From positions 10,062,001-10,126,000 of the forward strand of contig JAFFSR010000220.1 of assembly GCA_017163975.1 (NCBI GenBank): DNA of 64,000 nucleotides. Direction: 5' to 3'. The notes below the pieces were generated by a model. It was not told the origin of the DNA. It worked only from the letters and a program-made list of their open reading frames with translations, and searched no databases. The stretch is from Anastatus disparis (Eukaryota > Arthropoda > Insecta > Hymenoptera > Eupelmidae). Position 1 is the first letter of the stretch. The number at the start of each line of letters is the position of its first letter. Positions 1-10,611 of this stretch are shown piece after piece. Position numbers and translations under genes: made by a program.

Positions 1-1000
1 ATTATAGTTTTTACAAAACTGGTATATATTGTATGTAGTTCTACAAATAGTGCGGTCTATACACTCGTAATTCTATTAACAGCTATAGGCTCTTATCTTA
101 ATATTTAATATATTATACTTGACTTTTTGTTGATAAAATAAAGCGCTAAATGATTAAACAAATTTAATTGTGTAACGTGCTTTTTGGCAATAATAAACTA
201 TTATGTAATATTCTTTTTTTTCTTCTTCTTTGCAACTAACAAAATCGCTTTATTTTCATTAAGTAACATCAATCTTGAAAAAACAACGATAAATTATTTA
301 TTTTATGTTAAACGTCCTCAAAGTGTCAATGTTGTTGAAAAGCCATTGAGTTAAAGTAAACCCATAGGTGAAGGTTTTATTCTTGTAAATAAATTGGAAC
401 AATCAAAATCAATTAACTTTTACTTCAATAACTTTTATCTATAGAAATTCACACGTTTTATTTATAATGCATGGAGCTTTCAATGAAACAGCAATTTAAT
501 TTATAATTATTATATTATGATGTTCAATAATTTATGTAGTTTTTAATGAGTTTGCAATTTATTTCCACCTTTTTTTGCAAAAACTGACTTTATTTGAAAA
601 AAAATTTATTTTGTAATTGTATTAAGTAATTATTAAAACTGTGTGCTGTTTAATATTACATTTTGAAAATTAAATAATCAAATTATTTTTTTTTATCTTG
701 ATCATAAAATACAATCAATAAAACACAATTAGCCACAATTACACATGAAATATTAAAATTTCAATCTAATTTAAATATTGTCATTAGCTTGTAGATAATT
801 ATTGTTCGTATTAACACCTTTTAATACAAATTTATTTATTTTAATTTTTTAAACTTTTATTAAATACTTTTATTAAATAATAATTTTGTAGTAGGTTTTA
901 TCATAACGTTTGAAGCATTTATCTTTACACAATCAATTTTATAATGCATAGAATAAAATGATTGAATCATGGAAAAATTAAAAAATTTGTCATTTTATAG
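1..1000. other. AT-rich flank upstream of the first visible CBP-like exon
   Basis: No coding exon, RNA gene or repeat was recognised. The stretch ends in a splice acceptor (tttatag, ending at 1000), so it is probably intron of the CBP-like gene whose 5' exons lie outside the window. Confidence 0.5.
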
Positions 1001-4000
1001 ATGGTAGAGCAAACATGGTACCATTTGGATTTCTTGCTAGCCAAGACAGAGAGGCAGAAATGAACATGGCTGCAATGCCAATGGGTGGTAACTTAGCATT
1101 GAATCCAGTACAAGATTTCAGTCAGCTAGCCGTACCAGACTGGCGTCACGCGATCTCAGCCGATAGCAGAAATCGTTTTGTGCATAAAATGTAAGTTTAA
1201 TGTAAGCTAATACAAAAATTTAAATGTTAATTGAAATTTTTTAATGATAAATATATGTAAATCTTAGTTGGTGAAATAAATAAAAAATAAAAATTAATAA
1301 AGCTTATAAAAAACAACAAAATTTTTTTCACAATTATTTTTTATATAGTGCGTAAAGTTACGTTTTATGCAATCCAAATTCTTAACGTGCAATTTTACGC
1401 ACTCGGTGTCGAAAAAAAAATGTTCGATACAAGTGTGTTAAATTATGAACTCGAGCGATTGCAATAACACTTGGAACGGCTTCACCGACTCTTGCACATA
1501 TCAATCGCACGAGTATTTATAATTTAACGCACTAGTGTCGAAATGTACTATTTTGAAATATTATTTATTAAATTTTAATTTTGTTATTTTTATTATTTTT
1601 CAGATCTCAAGCGCTCATACACAGTTCACGAAATGGAGAAAATTCAGATAGTCGATCACCAAATTGGATTGCTACAGCCAGAAAAATAGAAGGCAAAGCA
1701 TTCAAAACAGCATCATCACGATCACAGTATTTTACTCTAGTTAAAGACGAAGTTCATAAAATACAAATGGGATACGGTACATGAAATGGAATTACATAAT
1801 GAATTTATTATTTATAACTTAACAAATGGTTTGACAAAATATTATTCATCAATAGGTTTCCCAGCGATGTCTAGTCCATTTCTTCCTTCAAGTAGTACAA
1901 CTTCAGCTGCAGCTGCAAATAACATACAACTAGTTAACATGCAACAAAATTACGGGCCAAATGGTTTTGGTGAACCAGGTGATTTAGAAAATTCATTTAA
2001 AAACAATTCAAAAACTTTTATACTTCAATATTTATTTAAATTGCCGTTTTATTGAAATTAATCAACTTTTTAAAATTTTGGGATGATTATATAAGTTTAC
2101 CAAAAGATTTTTCAATTAATTAGTATAAAATATTTAGTAATTTTGTACATTATTCTCTTGAACTAATATAAGTGTAATAAAAATGAATTTCAAACAATTT
2201 TTTATAATACAAAATTTTTTACATTTTTAGCAGTTACTGCAACTCAGTCTCACAGTCAACCAGGCATTGCACATTCAGCAACATCTGTTAATTTATTCTC
2301 CGATGAAGCTGTTGGTGGAGCTATGAGAATACCGGTCACTAGTTCTATCGGCTCTGCTCGTCCACAATTTGATGCATTTAATAATAGACAGCAAGAACCT
2401 CGTCCAATGGTTCATGATCAAGTGCCTGGCAGTAGCTTACCACTAGGTAGGATTACTAATACGAATTTTGAGCATAAATAAATATGATCTTTATATTTAT
2501 TTCAGTCTTGTATAATAAATGTGATGTACAAGATATTATGTTTTTAACCTTAACTTGTATGTTAATTTATTCTTTCTATTGTCCTAGGTAGTAAATAGGT
2601 TTGAATGTATTTATTGTACGAGTGACGGCTGGATGGTTAGTGAATGATTGTATTTTGTGTTTTATTACAAAGTAAATATCTATCTATCTATATACTTATT
2701 AATTTCATTCATAATTTCTTTAAAAATTTAAATATAAAATATGAAATAAAAAAAATTTTATCATTTATATGCATATTTAATTATCAATGTTCACTAATAA
2801 AAATTAAGGTTTTCCAGGCGATCCATCGCAATTTATGCCTAACACTGATCAAGTACTTGGACCAAATATTTTACATTCAATGAATGCTTTAATGGCAACG
2901 CCCCTCGGGCAATTTATGCCTTCATCAGCAGTGGGTTCGCAACAACGTTTTGGTCCGAATGACTGTGGGCCTGGCGTATTATCTGAAAACAGTAGCATTA
3001 TGAATTCTCAAATGCCTGGTCGTATGCAATCAAAGGAGTGGCACAAGTCTATCACTTTCAATTTCAGAAACCGTCTCATTCGTAAAATGTAAAGACAATA
3101 TATATAGTAGATGCTTTAAAGTATATCTCAAATATATTCAAATTATAAATATTAAAATTAATTTATTTGAAAAATTATTTTATTGTTCGTATATTTTTAA
3201 ATATTTATTAAAAATTAGTTTTTAAATTATTTAAAAGATTATATAAAATTTATAATCTTGAATTAGAAATTTTTTTAAAAATTCTATTAATATAATTTGT
3301 ACCTTACACGAAAAAAAATAGCAATAATTGAATCCTAAACTTAATAATATTTTTTTAGGGCTCAAATGCTTTCGACTACGCCAGATCCACAAGCTGGAAA
3401 TTTGGAAAGCAGAATGCATAATTGCATTTCAATCGCTACTAGTGTGGAAAATGAAACGTACAGAACTGCCAATTCAATAACGCACTATTACGACTTGATG
3501 GTTAAACGCTGTCACTTCATTGCAAATGAACGAGGTAAGATAATTATGTAAAAATAATATAATTTGGGTAATTTTTAGTTGGATATAGTGGCTGTATTTA
3601 AGGAAGAACTTATATTTTTACAAGAATGTAGTTACTAAATGTACTTTATTATTAAATTATTATTATTATAAAAATAAAAAATTACATAGATAAACTTATA
3701 TTTAAGTGAAAAAAAATTCACTTTTTCAGTTAAATTTTAAAAACTGATTTAATTAGATTAAATTCTACAAATTTTCATCTATGAAATTTATCAGTAAAGA
3801 TTATTATGATAATTATTATTATTCATCAAAAGTGAGTGTTACTTGGGTAAATATTCTCTATCAAAAATATATTGAAACATAATTTAAATGTTTTATAGAA
3901 TTGAAATTTAAAATTATGCAATTTATTCAGGCTTATTATTAAGTATATTATTCTGAATTTTAAAATATTATATTTTGTAAAAAATGTGCCCTAATTTCGT

Positions 4001-7000
4001 TAATCTAAAATGAAACATTAAGTTATCAAAAAAATTTGATGTATTCAATATCGTAAAAATAATTAATAAAATTTGAAATTTATTACACAATCAATCTTTA
4101 TCTAAAAATCTAAAATTAAGCATTTTTTGTCATTATCTTTATGGAAACCTAAGTAGATTGGAATATTTTAAAATAATTTTGGGATATTACAAAACGTTTA
4201 AATTGAACATTAGATAAATTTAAATATAAGCATATTATAGTATCGCTACCTCAGTAACGCTAAAAATTCATTTTCATCTTATTTATTCTCAATATTTACG
4301 TAAATTAAAATAATCTTGATTATTGCACACAATTATAATGCCATTTTGCACCTATAAAGAATAAAAATAAAAATTAAATTATTCGTAACTACATTTTTTT
4401 GAAAAAAGTATTAAAAATAGTTTAATATTTTAATATTGTTAAGTCCATTTATAATTCAAAAATATTTGTTCGAAAAATCGTAAGCCATTAAATTTAAAAT
4501 AAATTATATCATAAATTTGCTTTATTACTTTTTTTAATACTAATGCAAAATATTGAAATAAGTTCTAATCATAAATTAATGTTAAATATTAAAAAATAAT
4601 AAAATTAGAATTTTATGTCTGCACGAAAAAAATGAGAAAAAAAATTACTCATCAAAAATTTAGCCACAACAATTATTCAGCCTTTAATTCAATATTTCTA
4701 CCAATCTAATCACAAAATTATTAGTTGCATAAAAATTATCATTTGTGCATAAAACAAAATTCATTCGGCACATGAAACGACAGACGTTAAATTCTAAATA
4801 TATAACTTAAAGTTAAAAAAATTGACAATATAAAAATAAAACTTGAACGTAAAAATATCGAGTTTTGCCACGACTTCAAAAAAAAACCTGTTCCGCATAT
4901 ATTTAGGCAACGTTGTGTGTGTCGAGAGTTAAAAAGCAAATTAGCGCTTTGTGTATTCCAACATGCGACGCTTATTTATTGTGCAAGTATGAAAAAAACC
5001 TCCTGCAATACCGGATTAACGGACAACCAATAATCCTCGCGATGGGGCGACGCAATATCTTCTTCCTATCTTTGTCTCTGTCTCTCATGTCAATCTCTCG
5101 GAATATAAAAAATATACTCTCACGCGCGACTCACGCACTCAATATGCTCTCTCTATCTCACATGGGGTGCTCTCTCACTAGGTGTCTTGTGTGTAAAGCT
5201 TCCTGCGAGAACGTGTATCTTCACCCCTTCCACAATAAATATATCGCGAGATAGAGAGAAAAGAAAGAGAAAGAGAGCGATCGACGTTGTGGTTTATTAT
5301 ACAAAATCAGGTAGATACAGTTATATGGATGATAATCCCTTTTTTGTTTTTATTAATTAATTAATGTTATTTTTTTTTTAATTTAAATTTTATTAATAAA
5401 TAATTACAGTATGATTATGATAAATTGTCAAAAGAATAATAATTAAATTTTTAGAAATTGAACGACTTACCAAAGAGATGGATGGGGAACGTTTAGTTTG
5501 TTGGATAAATTGTAAATATATTATTTATATTGATTTGCATAAGTTTAAGTCTTAGAATTAAAATTTAGCTAGTTATCACAGATATGATTGATGATACAGA
5601 GAAAGAAACAGCGATGAATTTGAGTACAGTTCTTTTTTTATCATGTAGAAAAGTTTGAAAGATTATTAGTTTAATTTTGATTGCTTTATTCAATTTTTGC
5701 AGAGAGCATTTATTAATTGAAATTTCAAACCTTTAAACGTTATTACACAGAGAGAAATTTGGCTATACTACATTGGCATAAAATATCCTTCGTAGGTTGC
5801 AAACAAAAATACGTTATATTCACACGATGTGAACGATAGATTAACATCTGCTATTAGCCCGTTAACAAACTTTGTTTTTATTCGAGCGAAGTCAAGACAA
5901 AAGTAAACATTGCATCGTTGAAATGAGACGATACAATGTTTACCTCTACTGTGAGATTCTCATTTTGAAAATAGAATATATTCATTAATCCAATTTAAGG
6001 TTATAATATAGTTCGCTATCTACGTGTGTAGTCCGTTATTATAGCATTTCTCGCGCTAGTAGTTCGCTTTTAACATTTCGGAACGACTCCGCGAAAATTG
6101 CGACAATAACGGACTATATCCTACGAGTGATACTTGTTGTCAATGTAAGGTAGCCAAATTTCTCTCTAAATAAAATATTTTTCTATAAATTTTTACTAAA
6201 ATTCCTTTTTGAAATTTTGTTTATATAACTTAAACCAAAGCAAAATGGTATTAAAAAATATGACTGTTAATAAAATTAACTTATCATTATTTAATTGATA
6301 AAAATTAAAAATAAAATAAAACTGCCATGCTCGTCTTATCAAAACTAAATATTAACAATATAGAAAAAATCTAATTTATTTTTCTTTTTTTTTAAACCAT
6401 TTCTTAGCAAATTCCGGTCAACAAGGCATCCAATATTACAATCTCTCTGATATTCGTCGAACCTACGAGGCTTTAGGTATTGCTTATCCAGTAAGTCCTT
6501 CGCCATTCCCCAACGGTGGTCCAGGCAACAATAATAGCAGCAATAATGGTGGTAATAATAACAATGGCGGAAATAATGGCAATATGAGAATACACGGTAA
6601 TGAAGCACAACCCCCACCACCGCCACCAGGTGTTATGCCTAGTCTTATGGGAGCAGCTGGAGGTGGTGCAGGAGGTGGTGGGCCTATGCCGTATTATCCA
6701 TTTGGAAGGGCACAACCTGGCGGAACCATTCAACAAGCCAACCACAATCAATTACTTGGTACTGATAGTAACGCGGTTGAAGAAAGTAAATATGCGAGTG
6801 GCGTTTGCCAATCTTTTTTTTTCAAATTTTTTTGTCTATGCCTTTTAGTTGGAATTATCATATTCTAGACGAGGAGGGCCAAATTTGGGAATCAGAACAG
6901 CTATAGGGCGATGATGTGTTTTTGATCGGATGAAAAGTATAAGTTAAATTTATTAAATGAAATTGATAAATTTCCAATTGTTAGTTATGTTATTTTATGC

Positions 7001-9476
7001 TTAATAACAATTTATCAAATATTCATGTAAGCTATAGTTATATTTTGAAGGTGATGTCATCGTGACACGCCTGTTTCAGCATTATGACATAAACTTGCGG
7101 TTTAAAGTTTTAAAATTTAAAATACATAAAAATTTTAATCGTAAATTTTATTTATTTTCTTTTAAAAAATTTATAATAAGATTAACATTTATTGTTTGAA
7201 TAAACAATTATTTTTATGTAAATAAGTTTTTTGTAACTTCCATCAAAGGCACATTTGATCATCGACGCCACAAATAATGTTCAAAAAAACCCTTCCGTCT
7301 AATCATTTAACTAAACACAATGTCTAATCTTGAATTTTTGCTTTTCTCTCTTTTGATCGCTTTTTACAAGGTGCGGTGCCACTGAGTATGGACGGTGCGG
7401 AGGCGCCTGAAGTAATCAAACAATTAGCTCATGCATACAAATGCCAAGAACGTGAAAATCAAGAAAACGATGTAATGATGATTTGTTCACTACCTTACTG
7501 TCGGCGCACTAAGAGCTTCCTTAATCACATGACTACATGCTTATTTGGTGTAAGCTGTTGTGGCTCAACAAGAGAAATTATCGATCATTGGAATAGATGC
7601 ACAGTTAGCGATTGTCCGATTTGCTTACCTGTTAGACAAGCTGAACACAATCTCAATTGTACAGCTGGTAGGTTTAAAAAGACATACTTCATGTCTAGGA
7701 TTTATTTTGATTTTTTAGTTTTTAAGGGGTTGGTGGAAATCAATACTAATTATATTTATAATTTTATGGAACGGTATTTTTTAAATTTTATTTTATTTAT
7801 CTACTAATTGCTTCTACATATTGTATTTTATGGGAGATGTTTTTCTTAAAATTTCACTTTAAATGGTTCAATACTATAGTTGATCTTAAAGCATTTATAT
7901 GAATAAGTAAAACATTTAATATTTCGAAGTTAAAGCTTCCAGAAGAGTCGGACTTCATTCCAAAGCAGAACAGATATAATGATAATATAAATATTGTTTT
8001 TTCATAGCTAACATCATAATTTTTAGTAAAAATTTTAAATTTTTTAATAAAAATTCATTTTGAAAAAGTGTTATTTTCAATCTTTAAAATTTATTCTATA
8101 AAGTCACAATATTTTATTTGCTATTTTTTACGTTGTAAAGTCAAACGTCAAAGAGCATGGAATTTGCAGTGCGGTAAATATGAAAATATATACATATTAA
8201 TACATATTTTACAGGAAACAATGTTTCACAACTTGTCCAAACTGTGAATATAAAATATATAGAATGTAATTGATTGATTTTTTTACACACAAATTATATG
8301 TTTCAAATTGACAAGAAAAAAAGAAAGAAAAATTAAACGCAAATTTTTATTTATGAAAATGTAAAAGAAAAGAAAAAACAAAGATTTTTATTTTGGTTTT
8401 ATTAATTGAAATCAGGCAATTTCGTCATCAGTAAAAAAATCAGACGCACATTCAAAAGTATCAAAAAGAATTCTTAATTAATTTAAATTATCTTTTATTT
8501 TTTACTTACAGCAACTGCGACGAATTTGAATAATCAAATAAATATAAATCCAAACTTTATGCGACGACCGCACCAACGTATGGGCTCCAATTATCCATCA
8601 ACAGCAACCTCTGGTTTACTTTCTAATCAATCTCAAAATGGACCCAATGGGCCAAACAATAATAATGGTGGACGTAACGAACGCATTTCACCACGTTCAT
8701 CAATGTGGCATTCAAATTACAATGATAGTCCAAATTGGCGTTCACCTGGAAATGATATGCCCATGGATAATAATGGCGGTGGACGACGTGCTCAACCACG
8801 ATTTTGGTTGCATAATAGAAATAATGGTAACAGACATGAAAGAAGAGCACCTTATAATAATCCATGGGCTGCACCAGAAATTATATTTGTGGAAAATCCA
8901 AGAAATGGACAACAACCGCCCAGAGGTTCATCGTTATTTGATAGATTACAGCCTTACGGTACACCTTGGCGTTCACCTGATATACTTTTCGTTGAAAATG
9001 TCAGGCCTGCACATCGTCAAGCTCAAGGTATTTTAGAAAAAAATTTTTTCTTTTATTTTTTAAAGCGATCAAAATTAATTTTAAATTATTTTTTAGATGC
9101 TGATGAACCAGTTATCATTCCACCTGAAGAAGATGCTGCTCCGACTGAGCATCAACAAATGATGGTAAGATTTTTTATATTTCTAGTTATAGATTTTAAA
9201 AGTTAACATTTACAGTGATAATACTTTTTCTTGGTTTGGGTTTAATAAAAATTATTAATTCAAGTAAAAAAGATTTTATTATTAAAAATAAAAAATATCC
9301 AGTAATATATTTTAAATTTTCTTTTTCAGGCCATTGTCAAAGTTGTAAAGACGCAAGGTGGTCGATTAGAGCAGAAGTTCCGTTGTTCGCGACGAAGTTG
9401 TAGCGCCTCGTGGCCGTGCCTCCATCGACGCTTAGCAGCCTCTGTCCACAGTTACAAGACGCCGATTCCGGGATGA
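1001..9476 (+). CDS. CBP/p300-derived coactivator-like protein with two KIX domains and a TAZ1 zinc finger, no HAT (5' partial)
   Basis: Coding exons: 1001-1190, 1604-1776, 1865-1978, 2231-2446, 2818-3088, 3359-3534, 6408-6785, 7371-7667, 8512-9027, 9097-9164, 9330-9476 (TGA at 9474). Phases close at every junction, giving about 848 residues. Visible order is KIX (~47-121), low-complexity linker, second KIX (~305-380), a helix RRTYEALGIAY resembling the one between TAZ1 and KIX in CBP, an Asn/Gly/Pro-rich stretch, TAZ1-type zinc finger (~512-595), Asn/Arg-rich region, and a short basic Cys-containing tail. In CBP/p300 these domains bind transcription activators in the nucleus. Here the order is changed and no bromodomain, acetyltransferase, ZZ or TAZ2 follows, so I infer a non-catalytic adaptor. 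The first exon begins with two bases of a split codon, so an upstream exon is expected; the in-frame ATG at 1015 is an alternative start. An AATAAA lies at 9848. Family is secure, function is inference. Confidence 0.82.
1138..1755 (+). other. KIX domain 1 of the CBP-like protein (two exons)
   Basis: The domain is split over the ends of exon 1001-1190 and exon 1604-1776. It begins DWRHAISADSRNRFVHK and continues with WIATARKIEG and a C-terminal helix QYFTLVKDEVHKIQ. The pattern matches the CBP KIX helices, including the RN..VHK core and ARK.EG. The position of CBP Tyr658, which contacts phospho-Ser133 of CREB, is His here (DEVHKIQ instead of EKIYKIQ). Confidence 0.85.
1349..1553. repeat. Palindromic MITE-like element, copy 1
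   Basis: Two inverted-repeat pairs lie back to back in the first visible intron. One runs from gtgcgtaaag to ttttacgcac (1349-1403), the other from tgttcgata to the tcgaaatgtacta end (1420-1553). The second half resembles the element at 45904-46033 at both ends (ttcgatac.. and cgcactagt..cgaaat.tacta). Confidence 0.5.
3034..3534 (+). other. KIX domain 2 of the CBP-like protein (two exons)
   Basis: The domain starts at KEWHKSITFNFRNRLIRKM at the end of exon 2818-3088 and continues in exon 3359-3534 with TTPDPQ, a segment very like the TPDPAA loop of CBP KIX, and THYYDLMVKRCHFIA. It is split at the same codon and phase as KIX 1 (phase 2 inside the HK.. helix), which indicates an internal domain duplication. 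The Tyr658-equivalent is again His. Confidence 0.85.
3535..6407 (+). other. 2.9 kb intron between KIX 2 and the TAZ exons, with a promoter-like island
   Basis: Most of this intron is plain AT-rich sequence. From about 4890 to 5290 it becomes clearly less AT-rich with many CpG and CT/AG runs. A frame of about 113 codons there is not supported as coding. A MITE occupies 5749-6167. Confidence 0.5.
5749..6167. mobile_element. 419 bp MITE with ~30 bp terminal inverted repeats
   Basis: The left end starts agagagaaatttggct and the right end is its reverse complement (agccaaatttctctct), with about 30 matching bases. An internal hairpin lies at 5903-5944, with arms gtaaacattgcatcg and cgatacaatgtttac. 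There is no coding capacity, so it would be non-autonomous. Confidence 0.7.
7376..7645 (+). other. TAZ1-type zinc finger domain of the CBP-like protein
   Basis: HAYKC..C SLPYC forms the first HCCC site and HWNRC....C..C the third, both as in CBP TAZ1. The middle site reads HMTTC, five residues, then two adjacent cysteines (SCCGS). In CBP four residues separate those last two ligands, so this finger carries a four-residue deletion. NHMT.C, STREIIDHW and CPICLP are near-identical to CBP. Confidence 0.88.
8512..9027 (+). other. Low-complexity Asn/Pro/Arg exon of the CBP-like protein
   Basis: This 172-codon exon encodes a disordered, Asn- and Arg-rich segment. It contains two similar copies of a short motif, NNPWAAPEIIFVENPR and YGTPWRSPDILFVENVR, about 40 residues apart. 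The motif is not one I recognise. An internal repeat suggests a short linear binding motif. Confidence 0.6.
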
Positions 9477-9847
9477 TTAGGAGGCCCAAAATGTACTTTT
9501 ATACTCTCAGGGCACTTCTACAAATCGTTCCTTATCATAGAGCTAGTTTATTTTCAAAATGCGTTCTATTTTTCTACGGTAACCGAATCGGTGCAAAGAC
9601 TTTGCGGTACAAAACGATGGAACACGATATGGAAGGTTACGATAAATATGGTTACAATGGTAATATGAAAAGTGCATGCGGAGAAGACGAAAAGAGCGAA
9701 ATGAATAACCAAATGCACGTAATTAATCGTGCAAGCTTTTCAGAGCAATTTTTTCTGTATATTTTTCTTTGTCTTTCGATTATTGTTTTATTTTCTATTT
9801 GAAGCTTTTCGTTAAAAGCCTTACGTAAAGACGGCTGAAATGTATGT

Positions 9848-9853
9848 AATAAA
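9848..9853 (+). promoter_or_regulatory. Candidate polyadenylation signal of the CBP-like gene
   Basis: AATAAA 372 bases after the stop codon. Such hexamers are common by chance in this AT-rich DNA. Confidence 0.3.
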
Positions 9854-10551
9854 GGTAATTAGTATCGTTATTAAGGGATAAAAAAATGATGCTACATTCT
9901 CTTTTACGATGCAAACTACTGGAACCGTAGTTTTTAAAAAGTATATACATACTTAAATTGTACATAAATATACTTAAATAATAAAATAACGACGTGACCC
10001 AACAGTTTCACGTAAGAGAGTACACATGCCGAGTGAAAATCATCATATTTGTTTATTGTCGACAAATAATTTGGCCTTATAAATACATTGTATACATTTG
10101 TACTTTTTAAAATTACCCTAACAGACAAATTTTTGAGCGATTCGGCATCGTGCTTTGAAAGTTTTATAACTTATAATAATATAAATGTAAAAAATAATAT
10201 TGACTATTTGTCATTTGAAAAATCATTAAAATTTATCAACTACATTTTATAGTTATTTTTAAGATATATAAAGCTGCAGATGAAAAGTAATTTTTTGCAA
10301 ATCTTAAAAATAAGTACAAATTAAAATATTAAAGGAAATGTAATGCGGATGCCGGCAAACCGTATTATAAAGTTTCAAATATTTAATACGAGCGTAAGAT
10401 ATAAAAGTTCGCTAAAAGATTACGTATCTACATTTGAAAGTTGTCTGTAAGGGTGTATAACTTTTTATTTCCAACACATTTGTAAGGTGATTTTCGCTTA
10501 TATGTGTAAATTGTTTTAGTGCTTAGTTTGTCACGCGATTTGATGAAAAAG

Positions 10552-10555
<4 letters not shown>

Positions 10556-10583
<28 letters not shown>

Positions 10584-10611
10584 AATATAAATAAATATAT
10601 ATATATAAGCA
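10556..10611. repeat. (TA)n-rich simple repeat
   Basis: Nearly pure alternating TA with a few interruptions (ataaatataaataaat). Confidence 0.85.

Noticed and set aside
4913..5254. 113-codon frame in the large CBP-like intron
   Set aside because: Composition is driven by CT repeats, no family resemblance, no ATG with good context. Treated as a promoter-like or repeat patch.
9410..9802. Open frame of about 130 codons overlapping the end of the CBP-like gene
   Set aside because: It has no in-frame acceptor link to the upstream exons (a TAG at 9401 blocks it), starts at a GTG and ends in a hydrophobic AT-rich run. It is better read as 3' UTR.
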